Source: Roseateles puraquae (GTDB lineage Bacteria > Pseudomonadota > Gammaproteobacteria > Burkholderiales > Burkholderiaceae_C). Taken from it: a stretch of 64,000 bases of DNA. Below the pieces are notes generated by a model, which saw only the letters and a program-made list of their open reading frames with translations, was not told where the DNA came from and searched no databases. Where the stretch lies: contig NZ_NISI01000004.1 in the NCBI RefSeq assembly GCF_002205845.1, forward strand, positions 124,001 to 188,000, read 5' to 3'. This document shows, piece after piece, positions 7,154-16,900 of this stretch. The position numbers and the translations under genes are program-made. How positions within the stretch are numbered: position 1 is the stretch's first letter; the number at the start of each line of letters is the position of its first letter.

Positions 7154-10100
7154 TTATGCCTTCTCGAGGTTGACGGTGAAGCTCTTGAACTCGGGCGTCT
7201 GCGTGTTCGCGTCGCCCACGAAGGGGGTCAGCGTGTTCACGAGATACCCGGGCTTGGCCACCCCGACAAAACCCCAGTGGTTGGGCAGGCCCACGGTGTG
7301 CACGCGCTTGCCGTCCACATCCAGCGACGCGATGCGCTTGCTGACCACGGCCACGGCCTTGATGAAGCCGCGGTTGCTGCTCACCTTGACCCAGTCGCCA
7401 TTGGCAACGCCCTTCTCCTTGGCAAGCTCCTCGCCGATCTCGACGAACTGCTGCGGCTGCACGACAGCCGACGTGCGCACGTTCTTCGTCCAGTAGTGGA
7501 AGTGCTCCGTCAGGCGGTAGCTGGTGGCCACGTACGGGAAGTCCTTGGCCGTGCCGAAGGCCTCCATGTCGCCCTTGAACACGCGGGCGGCCGGATTGCT
7601 CTTGGCCTTGGCGTTCTTCGGGTGCATGGGGTTGGCCTCGAGCGGCGTCTCGAAGGGCTCGTAGTGCTCGGGCAGCGGGCCGTCGACCATGCCGGTGGGC
7701 GCGAACAGGCGAGCCACGCCCTCGGCGGTCATGATGAACGGGCGCACCGCGTCGGCATCCGTCGGGTTGGCATCCGGGCGGATGTCGGGCACGTCGGAGC
7801 CGCCCCACTTCTCGCCGTTCCAGGCCACGAGGCGGCGCTTGGCGTTCCAGGGCTTGCCGTTCGGGTCGCAGGACGCGGCGTTGTAGAGCACGCGGCGGTT
7901 CGCCGGCCAGGCCCAGGCCCAGTTCAGCGTCTGGCCGATGCCGAACGGGTCGCTGTTGTCGCGGCGAGCCATCTGGTTGCCGGCCTGCGTCCAGGCGCCG
8001 GAATAGATCCAGCAGCCGCAGGACGTGGAGCCGTCATCGCGCAACTGGCCGAAGCCGGCAAGCTGGTCGCCCGCCTTCACCAGCACCTTGGTCGGGTCCT
8101 TGGGGTCGGTGACGTCGGCCAGCGCCTTGCCGTTGTATTCCTTGGCCAGCTCTTCGGGCGATGGGTTGTGCGGCTGGGCGTAGTTCCAGGTCAGGTTGAG
8201 GATGGGGTCCGGGAAGGCACCGCCGTCCTTCACGTAGGCCGCCTTCATGCGGGTGAAGATCTCGGCAATGATTTCCGGGTCGCCCTTGGCCTCGCCCGGA
8301 GGCTCGGCGCCCTTCCAGTGCCACTGCAGCCAGCGGCCGGAGTTGGTCAGCGACCCCTCCTCCTCGGCGAAGCAGGTGCTCGGGAAGCGGAACACCGTCG
8401 TCTGGATCTCCTCGCTCTTCACGTCGTTGTGCTCGCCGTAGTTCTTCCAGAACTCGGCGGTCTCGGTGATGAGCGGATCGATGATGACGAGGTACTTGAG
8501 CTTGGACAGGCCCGCGACGATCTTCTTCTTGTTGGGGAAGGAGCCGACCGGGTTGAAGCCCTGGCAGATGTAGCCGTTGAGCTTGCCCTGGTTCATCAGC
8601 TCGAAGGCCTGCAGCACGTCATAGGCCTTGTCCCACTTCGGCAGGTAGTGGTAGGCCCAGCTGTTCTCGGCGGTCGCCGCCTTGCCCCACCACGCCTTTT
8701 GATGGCTGACGAAGAACTTGGGGTAGTTCTGCCAGAAGCTCATCTGGTTGGGACGCAGTGGCTTGACGGCGCGGGGCTTGTAGTAGGTCTCCAGGTCCTG
8801 CTCGGTCTCGCGCGGCAGGCTCATGTAGCCCGTCATGGAGGTGGAGAGCAGCCCCAGGTCCGTGAGGCCCTGGATGTTGGAGTGGCCACGCAGCGCGTTC
8901 ATGCCGCCACCTGGCAGGCCGATGTTGCCCAGCAGCAGCTGCATGATCGCGCCGGTGCGGATCATCTGCGAGCCCTGGCTGTGCTGCGTCCAGCCGAGCG
9001 CGTACATGATGGTCATGACGCGGTTGGGCTTGGACGTCTCGGCGATCATCTCGCACACCTTCAGGAACTTGTCCTTCGGCGTGCCGGTGATCTTGCTGAC
9101 CTGCTCGGGCGTGTAGCGGGCGTAGTGCGCCTTCATCACGTTGAGCACGCAGCGCGGGTGCTGCAGGGTCGGGTCGACCTTGGCAAAGCCCTTGTCGTCG
9201 AGCTCGTAACCCCAGCTCTTGTTGTCGTAGCGGCGCTTGCTTTCGTCGTAGCCGCTGAACAGGCCGTCCTCGAACTTGTAGTCCTCGCCGACGATGAAGC
9301 TGGCGTTGGTGTAGTTCTTGACGTACTCGTGCTGGATCTTGTCGTTGGACAAGAGGTAGTTGATGACGCCGCCCAGGAAGGCGATGTCAGAGCCCGCGCG
9401 GATGGGCGCGTAGTAGTCGCTCATCGCAGCCGAGCGCGTGAAGCGCGGGTCGACCACGACCAGCTTGGCCTTGTTGTGATGCTTGGCTTCGATGACCCAC
9501 TTGAAACCGCAGGGGTGGGCCTCGGCGGCATTGCCACCCATGATGAGCACGAGATCGGCGTTCTTGATGTCCACCCAATGGTTGGTCATCGCACCGCGCC
9601 CAAACGTCGGGGCCAGACTGGCCACCGTCGGGGCGTGTCAAACGCGCGCCTGGTTGTCGAAGACCAGCATCCCCATCGACCGCATCGCCTTGTGGGTGAT
9701 GTAACCCGACTCGTTGGACGATGCGCTCGCGCAGAGCATGCCGGTGGTCAGCCAGCGATTGACGGTCTTGCCGTCGGCCGTGGTGGCTTGGAAGTTGGCG
9801 TCGCGGTCAGCCTTCATCAGCTTGACCAGGCGATCCATCGCCTCGTCCCAGCTGACCCGCTTCCATTCCTTGCTGCCGGGCTCGCGGATCTCGGGGAACT
9901 TCAGCCGGTTGGGGCTGTGCACGAAGTCCAGCAGGCCGGCGCCCTTGGGGCAGAGCGTGCCACGGTTGACCGGGTGATCCGGGTCACCTTCGATGTGGAT
10001 GATGGACGAGGTGACGTTTTTCGCCTTGTCGCCCAGCGAGTACATGATGATGCCGCAGCCCACCGAGCAATACGGGCAGGTGTTGCGGGTTTCTGTCGCC

Positions 10101-10225
10101 CGGGAGAGCTTGAAGTTGCGTGCCTCGGCGAGAGCCGCCGTTGGCGAAAACCCCAAGGCCACGAGGCTGGATGCTGCCAGCCCTGCGCCGCTCACCCGGA
10201 AGAACTGCCTCCGGTTCATGTCCAT
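7154..10225 (-). CDS. fdnG: Formate dehydrogenase alpha subunit, selenoprotein (Sec at codon 196)
   Basis: This catalytic subunit oxidises formate with bis-MGD molybdenum or tungsten, one [4Fe-4S] cluster and selenocysteine. Reading through TGA at 9640-9638 gives 1023 residues. The sequence around it, DNQARV-U-HAPTVASLAPTF, matches E. coli FdnG, where Sec is also residue 196. The N-terminus has a Tat signal (NRRQFFRVSG then a hydrophobic stretch ending AALA). The cluster ligands are CPYCSVGC and LCPKGAG. RBS GGAG lies 9 bases before ATG 10225; a second ATG two codons later is possible. A standard gene caller would split this into 196- and 823-residue pieces. It heads the operon and is followed by fdnH after 9 bases. 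Confidence 0.96.
9601..9640 (-). promoter_or_regulatory. Bacterial SECIS element directing Sec insertion at UGA
   Basis: Immediately 3' of the in-frame TGA (9640-9638) on the minus strand, the coding sequence folds into a hairpin. The apical part GGCCAGTCTGGCC (9623-9611) is a 5-bp stem with a GTC loop, containing the GUCU seen in the loop of E. coli fdnG and fdhF SECIS elements. Flanking bases CCCCGACG and CCCCGACGTT can extend the lower stem only imperfectly. The apical stem starts 14 bases after the UGA, close to the E. coli spacing. SelB, encoded in the same operon, is the expected binder. Confidence 0.85.
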
Positions 10226-10413
10226 GGATATCGTCTCCTGGGGCCCAACGCCCCGTCGAACTTCGATAGGTGTCGCCGGCACGCGGCAGCACACGGGATT
10301 TCTCCACAATCGACCGGGCTTGTCCAATAGGGATTTGGCCGCCCCGGCGATAGGGTCGGGAATGTTCAGGCGTCAGGATGACGTCAGCTTCCCACCACCC
10401 CCTAATTCAGGGC

Positions 10414-11508
10414 TCAGGTGGTCTTGGAGATGGCGATCGTCGGGAACTTGGACGAGTAGTCCTTGCCCTGGGCCGCGATCTTCACGGCCACCTTGCGCGC
10501 CAGCGCCTTGTACAGCGCTGCGACGTCGCTGTCGGGCTCGGCCACGACGGTCGGGGCGCCCGAGTCGGCCTGGGCGCGGATGTTCATCGCCAGCGGCAGC
10601 GAGCCGAGCAGCTCGGTGCCGTATTGCGCCGCCATCTTCTGGCCGCCCTCGGCCCCGAAGATGTGTTCGGCATGGCCGCAGTTGGAGCAGATGTGCACCG
10701 CCATGTTCTCGACGATGCCGAGGATGGGCACGCCCACCTTCTCGAACATCTTCAGGCCCTTCTTGGCGTCGATGAGCGCGATGTCCTGCGGCGTGGTGAC
10801 GATGACCGCGCCGGTCACGGGAACCCGCTGCGACAGCGTCAGCTGGATGTCACCGGTGCCGGGCGGCATGTCGACGACGAGGTAGTCCAGCTCCTGCCAG
10901 CGTGTCTGGCGCAGCAGTTGCTCCAGCGCCTGGGTCGCCATGGGGCCGCGCCAGATCATGGCCTGGTCGTCGTCCACCAGGAAGCCGATGGAGTTGACCT
11001 GCAGGCCGTGGGCGATGTGCGGCTCCATGGTCTGGCCGTCCAGCGTCTCGGGCTTGCCGCTGGTGCCGAGCATCGTGGGCTGGCTGGGGCCGTAGATGTC
11101 GGCGTCCAGCACGCCGACCTTGGCGCCTTCGGCCGCGAGCGCCAGCGCCAGGTTGGCAGCCGTCGTGCTCTTGCCCACGCCGCCCTTGCCGGATGCGACC
11201 GCGATGATGTTCTTGACACCCGGCAGCAGCTGCACGCCGCGCTGCACCGCGTGCGCTACGACCTTGGTACCGATGCTGACGCTCACGTTGCCCACGCCGG
11301 GCAGGCTCCGCGCCGCGGCGATGAGGGCGGCCCGCAGCGCCGGATGCTGGCTGGCAGCGGGGTAGCCCAGCTCGACCTCCACGCTCACATCGGCGCCCTC
11401 GATGCGCACCGACTTCAGCGCCTTCGCTTCGCCGAGCGTGCGGCCACTGCCCGGGTCGACGACGGCTTGCAGGAGGGGTTGCAGCTGGGCATCGGAAATG
11501 GCGGTCAT
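10414..11508 (-). CDS. apbC: Mrp/ApbC-type Fe-S cluster carrier ATPase
   Basis: This 364-residue cytoplasmic protein transfers [4Fe-4S] clusters to apo-enzymes. It has an N-terminal MIP18/DUF59 domain (about 1-85), a deviant Walker A motif SGKGGVGKST (106-115), a Walker B region LVVDMPPGTGD and the cluster-binding pair CSNC before GHAEHIFG. Length is normal for the fused Mrp form. It is on the same strand as fdnG but 188 bases upstream of it, so it may or may not be cotranscribed. A role in supplying clusters to the formate dehydrogenase next door is plausible but not shown. Confidence 0.95.
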   Translation of the reverse strand: MTAISDAQLQPLLQAVVDPGSGRTLGEAKALKSVRIEGADVSVEVELGYPAASQHPALRAALIAAARSLPGVGNVSVSIGTKVVAHAVQRGVQLLPGVKNIIAVASGKGGVGKSTTAANLALALAAEGAKVGVLDADIYGPSQPTMLGTSGKPETLDGQTMEPHIAHGLQVNSIGFLVDDDQAMIWRGPMATQALEQLLRQTRWQELDYLVVDMPPGTGDIQLTLSQRVPVTGAVIVTTPQDIALIDAKKGLKMFEKVGVPILGIVENMAVHICSNCGHAEHIFGAEGGQKMAAQYGTELLGSLPLAMNIRAQADSGAPTVVAEPDSDVAALYKALARKVAVKIAAQGKDYSSKFPTIAISKTT

Positions 11509-11628
11509 GACAGGCAGGAGTTCACGGGAATCGGGGCCGGCAGTCTAGCGGCGACTGGGCCTCGCGCCTGCGCAGGGGGCTTTGTGCGTAGAGTGGCAAA
11601 CCCCTGCACCGTCGCTGGAGACTCCTGG

Positions 11629-12528
11629 ATGCCCCGCCTCGCCGCCCTGCTGATCAGCGCTGCCACCCTCGGCATGCCTGCCTTCGCCCAGCCGGGCGGC
11701 GGCAAGTTGCTGTTGACGGGCGGCGTGTCCAGCATCGACGGCGCCGCTGGGGGCGGTCTCACGCCCTGGGCCGTGACAGGCAGCTATGCCAGCGCCGGCC
11801 AACTGGGCGCCACCGCGTTCGTCACGCGTGTGCAGACGGGCGACTACGGCCTGATCACCTACGGCGCAGCCCTGGGTTTGCACGACCGCGTGGAGCTTTC
11901 GCTCGCGCGCCAGGACTTCGACACCCGCGGCAACCTCGCGCCGCTGGGGCTCGATGGTTTGCACCTCAAGCAGGACATCGCCGGGCTGAAGCTGCGCGTG
12001 GCCGGTGATGCGGTGCTCGACAGCGACACCCTGATGCCGCAGGTCGCCTTCGGCGTCGAATCCAAGCGCAGCGACACCGGCAACCTGGGCCCGACGCTGT
12101 ACGGCGCCCTGGGCGCCAAGCGCTCGGGCACCGATCTCTACGTCAGCGCCACCAAGCTCTTCCTGGCCGAAGGCGTGCTCGTCAACCTGACCCTGCGCTC
12201 GACCCAGGCCAACCAGAACGGCCTGCTGGGCTTCGGCGGCGCCCAAGGCGCGGGCCGGCGGTGGCAGCCCGAGATCTCGCTGGCCAAGCTGCTGCGCCGC
12301 GACCTGGCCGTGGGCCTGGAGTTCCGGGCCAAGCCGGACAACCTGAACGCGTCCGTGCTGGGCACCGGCGCGCTGAAGGAAGACGACTGGAAGGACATCT
12401 TCATCGCGTGGGCACCGAACAAGCACGTCTCGCTGACAGCCGCCTGGGTCGACCTCGGCCGCATCGCCCCCGCGCTGCAGCCACGGCGCCAGAGGGGCAG
12501 CTACCTGTCCCTGCAGCTCGCGCTCTGA
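11629..12528 (+). CDS. DUF3034 family protein, probably outer membrane or periplasmic
   Basis: The 299-residue product has a signal peptide (MPRLAALLISAATLGMPAFA, then QPGGGKLLLTGGVSSIDGAAGGGL). The rest is rich in alternating hydrophobic strands (GLITYGAALGLHDRVELSLAR, LYVSATKLFLAEGVLVNLTLR, HVSLTAAWVDLG) and ends in LQLAL, a beta-barrel style pattern. TGGVSSIDGAAGGGLTPWAV near the mature N-terminus is the part I associate with DUF3034. RBS GGAG lies 8 bases before ATG 11629. Function of the family is unknown to me. It is divergent from apbC and precedes a TonB-dependent receptor on the same strand by about 120 bases, so joint function is possible. Confidence 0.8.
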   Translation: MPRLAALLISAATLGMPAFAQPGGGKLLLTGGVSSIDGAAGGGLTPWAVTGSYASAGQLGATAFVTRVQTGDYGLITYGAALGLHDRVELSLARQDFDTRGNLAPLGLDGLHLKQDIAGLKLRVAGDAVLDSDTLMPQVAFGVESKRSDTGNLGPTLYGALGAKRSGTDLYVSATKLFLAEGVLVNLTLRSTQANQNGLLGFGGAQGAGRRWQPEISLAKLLRRDLAVGLEFRAKPDNLNASVLGTGALKEDDWKDIFIAWAPNKHVSLTAAWVDLGRIAPALQPRRQRGSYLSLQLAL

Positions 12529-12650
12529 CGGCGCCCGAAGCGCGCTGATCCGTCACCGCCCTGATCGTTTCGACGCAGACCGGGTAAAGAAGATTTGCGT
12601 TGACACCCACGCCACACCCGCCCCAGCGGTGCATGGCAAGCTGGCAGGCT

Positions 12651-14912
12651 ATGCACCCGCTCCGCCTGACCGCCACTGCCGCCTTGCTTGCCTGCGGCGC
12701 CCTGCCGCCCGCCCTCGCCCAGACCGCGCCCCCGGCGGCGCCCGACGCCGCGGCATCCGCGCCGACGCAACCGACGCCGCGCCCGGCACCGCGTGCGGGC
12801 GAGCAGCTCAAGCGCGTGGAGATCAGTGGCACGGCCAGCGACGAGTCCATCCGCAAGGCGTCCACCGCCAGCAAGATCGTCGTCACGCGCGAGGAGATCG
12901 AGAAGTTCGGCGACTCCACGCTGGGTGAGGTGCTCAAGCGCCTGCCTGGCGTCACCACCGGCGGCCGCCCAGGCCGCGGGGGCGACATCCGCATGCGCGG
13001 CATGGGCGGCGGCTATACGCAGATCCTGGTCAATGGCGAGCGCATGCCGCCGGGCTTCTCGCTGGACCAGTTGCCCCCTGAACAGGTCGAGCGCATCGAG
13101 GTGCTGCGTGCGCCGACGGCCGAGTACGGCACACGCGCCGTGGCCGGGACGATCAACGTCGTGCTGCGCGAGGCGCTGAAGAAGCGATTGAACGAGTTCC
13201 GCGCCGGCTTCGCGACCGAACGCGGCCAGATCAGCCCCGGCATCGGCTGGAGCCGCAACGACAACTTCGGTGACGGGCATGCCTACAACCTGACCGTCAA
13301 TGCCATGCAGGCCAAGCGCATCGACGACGTCATCAACGACACCGTCACCCGCACCTTGGTCACCGGCACCGACAGCCTGGTGGTGTCGCGCGGCCGCAGC
13401 GACGAAGACCGCAAGGCCCTGAACCTGACAGGCCGGGTGCAGTTCAAGCTCAACGCCACCGACACGCTGGCCCTGCAGCCCTTTGTCGTGTCCAGCAAGT
13501 CGACCACGCAGTCACAACTGCTGCAGACCACCACGCCGACACCCAACCCCAGGCCCGCTGGCTTCTACGACCAGGCCGACACCGACGGCGACACCCGCTT
13601 CAACATGGCGCGACTGAACGCGCAATGGCAAAGCCGCCTGAGCACCGACACCCGCGTGGAGGCCCGCGCCGGCATCGGCCGTGCGCGTGCTGACAGCCAC
13701 AGCCTGCGCCAGGAGCGCCTGGCCGGCGCCGCCACCCGTTTGCAGGACGACACCACCGCCAGCCAGGACAGCAACTGGAGCGCGCTGGCCAAGCTCTCGC
13801 ACAACCTCGGCAACGACCACGCGCTGGTGACCGGCGTCGAAGCCGAAGGCACCACCCGCCACCAGAACCGCGTGACCCTCGTCAACGGCCTGCCGCAGCC
13901 CGGGCTGGATGACTTCGGCGACGACCTCGATGCCTCCAGCACCCGCTATGCCGCCTATGCGCAAGACGAGTGGAACGTGGGCAAGCAATGGGACTTCTAC
14001 GCCGGCGCGCGCTGGGAAGGCATCACCACCCGCTCCACCGGTGCGAGCTATGACGCGCGCAACCGCTCCAGCGTCTTCACCCCGTTGGCCCACGCCCGCT
14101 ACAAGCTCGACGAGCGCGGCCGCGACATGATCCGCGCGAGCCTCACCCGCAGCTACCGCAGCCCGCAACTGCAGGACCTGATTGCCCGGCCAACCATCAA
14201 CAGCCAGGTCCCGCATCAGGCCAACACCCCGGACCGCGCGGGCAACCCCGACCTCAAGCCCGAGCTCGCCACCGGATTCGAGATCGGTTACGAGCACTAC
14301 CTCACCAAGGGCGGCCTGCTCAGCGCCAACTTCTTCGCCCGCCGCATCAGCAACCTGATGCGCACCGTGACCGCCTTGGAGACGGTGCCCTGGTCTGCCA
14401 CGCCGCGCTGGGTGGCGCGCCCGCAGAACATCGGCAAGGCCTCCACCGCCGGGCTGGAGCTGGAAGCGCGCTTCCGGCTCGACGAGTACTTTGAAGACGC
14501 CCTGCCTATCAATGTGCGCAGCAACTTCAGCTTCTTCACGTCCAAGGTCGACGGCATCCCGGGCCCGAACAACCACATTGACGGCCAGCCCAAGGGCACG
14601 GCCAACCTGGGGGCCGACTACCGGCTGCGCTCTCTGCCCCTGACGCTGGGCGCCTCGCTGAACTGGACGCCGGCCACCACCATCCAACAGACGCTGATCA
14701 CCGAGTCCACCGCCAGCCGCAAGGCCGTGCTGGACGCTTTCGCGCTGTGGGCCATCAACACCGAGCAATCGCTGCGACTGTCGGCCACCAATCTGTCGGC
14801 GATGGACTATTTCACCGGCAGCGTGATCAGCACGGGAGATCAGCTGATCACGTCACGCAGCGGGGGGCCGAGCTATACGCAGTGGCAGCTGAGGTGGGAG
14901 ATGAAGATCTGA
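12651..14912 (+). CDS. TonB-dependent outer-membrane receptor
   Basis: The product (753 residues from ATG 12651) has a signal peptide (LTATAALLACGALPPALAQ), an Ala/Pro linker, and a plug domain: KRVEISGTASDESIRKAS, GEVLKRLPGV, IRMRGMGGGYTQILVNGERM, QVERIEVLRAP, GTINVVLRE. A long beta-barrel follows and ends in WQLRWEMKI, lacking the usual terminal Phe. Barrel features such as YAAYAQDEW, LTRSYRSPQL and NPDLKPELATGFEIGYEHYL support the call. The substrate (siderophore, vitamin, sugar or metal) cannot be read from the sequence and no exbB, tonB or uptake genes are near. ATG 12633 would add six residues and is an alternative start; a TTG at 12600 is less likely. Confidence 0.9.
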   Translation: MHPLRLTATAALLACGALPPALAQTAPPAAPDAAASAPTQPTPRPAPRAGEQLKRVEISGTASDESIRKASTASKIVVTREEIEKFGDSTLGEVLKRLPGVTTGGRPGRGGDIRMRGMGGGYTQILVNGERMPPGFSLDQLPPEQVERIEVLRAPTAEYGTRAVAGTINVVLREALKKRLNEFRAGFATERGQISPGIGWSRNDNFGDGHAYNLTVNAMQAKRIDDVINDTVTRTLVTGTDSLVVSRGRSDEDRKALNLTGRVQFKLNATDTLALQPFVVSSKSTTQSQLLQTTTPTPNPRPAGFYDQADTDGDTRFNMARLNAQWQSRLSTDTRVEARAGIGRARADSHSLRQERLAGAATRLQDDTTASQDSNWSALAKLSHNLGNDHALVTGVEAEGTTRHQNRVTLVNGLPQPGLDDFGDDLDASSTRYAAYAQDEWNVGKQWDFYAGARWEGITTRSTGASYDARNRSSVFTPLAHARYKLDERGRDMIRASLTRSYRSPQLQDLIARPTINSQVPHQANTPDRAGNPDLKPELATGFEIGYEHYLTKGGLLSANFFARRISNLMRTVTALETVPWSATPRWVARPQNIGKASTAGLELEARFRLDEYFEDALPINVRSNFSFFTSKVDGIPGPNNHIDGQPKGTANLGADYRLRSLPLTLGASLNWTPATTIQQTLITESTASRKAVLDAFALWAINTEQSLRLSATNLSAMDYFTGSVISTGDQLITSRSGGPSYTQWQLRWEMKI

Positions 14913-14964
14913 GGTGGGGGCTGCGTGCTGGTGAGGCTGCGCCGCGTGACGGTGGCTGAAGGTT

Positions 14965-16887
14965 TCAGGCCGCCCCACTCTCCGTGACCCACGGCCCCGT
15001 GATCCCGTCCAGATCACAGTCCCACAACGCCTGGGCATCCATCTCATCCACCACGCCCTCGCCGTACACCTTCAGCGCGAGGCTGCGCAGCATGATCACC
15101 ATGCCCCGCACAAAGGCGGCCCGGCCGGCTTCGCCCGCGACCCCCAGCAGAACCGAGGCATCGAGCTTCACGTAGTCCAGGCCCGCCTGGTAGAGCCGCT
15201 CGACGTGCGCGAGACCCGCACCCGCGTGTTCAAGGCCCAGCTTCACCCCCAGCGGGCGCAGTTGCTGGCCGATCTCCAGCAGCCGGTCGAAGTGCTCGGT
15301 GGCCGCCGCCTCCGTCACTTCCAGCAGCAGGGCGCGGGCGGCCTGTGGCCATTGGTCAAGCAGTTCGCGCAGCTGGGGCAGGAAAGCGCCGTCGGCCAGC
15401 GACGCGGGCGCCACGTTGATGCAGCGCGCCTGCCCGTCACCGGCGATGGCCTGCAGCGCCAGCCGCACGGCGAACAGGTCAGCCTGCCCCGTCAAGCGCG
15501 CACGCACCGCCAGCGGCAACCAGCCGGAGGCCGCGCGGAACTCGCCGTCGAGTTGCAACTGCAGCGGGCATTCAAGGTGCAGAAGCCGCCCCGCGCGATC
15601 GCGCACCGGGAACTCCACCAGCCGGCCCTGCGCCTGCCCGATGGCCTGCTGCAGTTGGGCACGCCAGAGCGCCTCGCCTTGCTCTCGACCAATGCCGGGC
15701 TCGGCCACGATCTCGATGACGAAACCGCCGTGCGCCTCGCTCAGGTGCTCGGCGCGGGCCAGCGCCGCATCGGCCTCACCGAGCCAGACGTTGCTCGGCC
15801 GCTCGCGCGGCAGCTCGATGGCGCCAAGGGCGACCTGCACGCCGGCGCCGTAGGCCGGCAGGCTGGCACGCAGCGCGTCCGCCAGGGCATGCGCCGTCTC
15901 GGCGGCCACGCCCTGGGCCGGCAACCACAGCGCGAAATCACCACCATTGAGCCGACCCACGCGGCAGCCTGGCACCGACTCGGGATACGCCTGCAGCGCT
16001 GACACGACCGTCAGCAGCACCTCGTCCACCGTGGCCCGGCCCAGGCGGGTGTTCAGGCCGGCGATGTCGCGCAGGCGCACCAGCACCAGGCCTGCCACCA
16101 CGGGTCCATCGTCCCGTTGCAGCGCGGCGTCGAGTTCAGCAAGGAAGTGCTGGCGCGTGGACACCCCGGTCAGCGCGTCGTGGTGCACCTGCTGACGCAG
16201 CACCAGCAACTGGCCGGCCTGCGCTTCGAAGAGGTCCTTGACCCGCTGCACCATCGCGTTCATGGCGCGTGTCAGCCGCTGCAGCTCGGGCACGCGCGGT
16301 TCGGTAACCTGGCCATAGCTGCCCGCCAGCACACCCTCGGCCTGCGCCACCGCGGCGTCCAGCGGCCGGCGGATGCGCCTGAGCCCGGCCCACGCGGCCA
16401 CGGCGGCCACCATGCCGACCACCAGCATCCACGCCACCAGCCGCCGGGTGCCAAGCCAGAGCGCATCGTGCGCATAGCTGGCGTGGCTCTTGACCTCGAC
16501 CGAACCGATGGCCTTCCAGCCGTCCGACACCTGGGCCAGGCCGGACGCGGCCTCGATGGGCAGCAACGACTTGAACCACGCCGGGGCCTGGCCTGCGCGC
16601 GGCGCCTCAGCGCGCTCGTACAGCGTGACACCGGCAGGATCGCGCCATCGGACGAACTCATAGGCACCGGTGTCGAACTGGGCAGACACGAGCAGCTTGA
16701 TCAACTCACCGTCACCCTGTTGCTGCGACAGCGCCAGGGCCAGCGTCTGGGCGTTGTCGGCGTTCTTGAGCTCGAGCTGGGTGCGCATGAGTTGCTGGGT
16801 GGCGAGCGTGGACAGGCCGACGACGCCCCCCAAGGCCGCCAACACCACGCCCAGCAGCAACCAGGCGATCTGGCGCATCAACGACAT
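14965..16887 (-). CDS. lapD: LapD-like inner-membrane c-di-GMP receptor (degenerate GGDEF and EAL)
   Basis: This 640-residue protein has a TM helix (5-30), a periplasmic LapD/MoxY-type sensor domain, a second TM (VAWMLVVGMVAAVAAWAG), a HAMP-like linker, a GGDEF domain and an EAL domain. Both catalytic signatures are altered: RLNGGDFALW stands where RxGGDEF is expected, and EFPV/ECPLQL where the EAL motif should be. It should therefore bind c-di-GMP rather than make or break it. In Pseudomonas, c-di-GMP-bound LapD sequesters the protease LapG and keeps the surface adhesin attached. Here lapG lies 13 bases upstream on the same strand. No large adhesin gene of the LapA type is in the window. Confidence 0.88.
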   Translation of the reverse strand: MSLMRQIAWLLLGVVLAALGGVVGLSTLATQQLMRTQLELKNADNAQTLALALSQQQGDGELIKLLVSAQFDTGAYEFVRWRDPAGVTLYERAEAPRAGQAPAWFKSLLPIEAASGLAQVSDGWKAIGSVEVKSHASYAHDALWLGTRRLVAWMLVVGMVAAVAAWAGLRRIRRPLDAAVAQAEGVLAGSYGQVTEPRVPELQRLTRAMNAMVQRVKDLFEAQAGQLLVLRQQVHHDALTGVSTRQHFLAELDAALQRDDGPVVAGLVLVRLRDIAGLNTRLGRATVDEVLLTVVSALQAYPESVPGCRVGRLNGGDFALWLPAQGVAAETAHALADALRASLPAYGAGVQVALGAIELPRERPSNVWLGEADAALARAEHLSEAHGGFVIEIVAEPGIGREQGEALWRAQLQQAIGQAQGRLVEFPVRDRAGRLLHLECPLQLQLDGEFRAASGWLPLAVRARLTGQADLFAVRLALQAIAGDGQARCINVAPASLADGAFLPQLRELLDQWPQAARALLLEVTEAAATEHFDRLLEIGQQLRPLGVKLGLEHAGAGLAHVERLYQAGLDYVKLDASVLLGVAGEAGRAAFVRGMVIMLRSLALKVYGEGVVDEMDAQALWDCDLDGITGPWVTESGAA

Positions 16888-16900
16888 GTCTCACTCTCCA

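Noticed and set aside
7277-10330. A very long plus-strand open frame opposite fdnG
   Set aside because: Its translation is low-complexity Arg/His/Val-rich sequence with no family features, while the minus strand encodes fdnG. This is a typical shadow frame in GC-rich DNA.
12600-12650. TTG at 12600 as the start of the TonB-dependent receptor
   Set aside because: It would put 17 polar residues before the signal peptide and has no supporting RBS.
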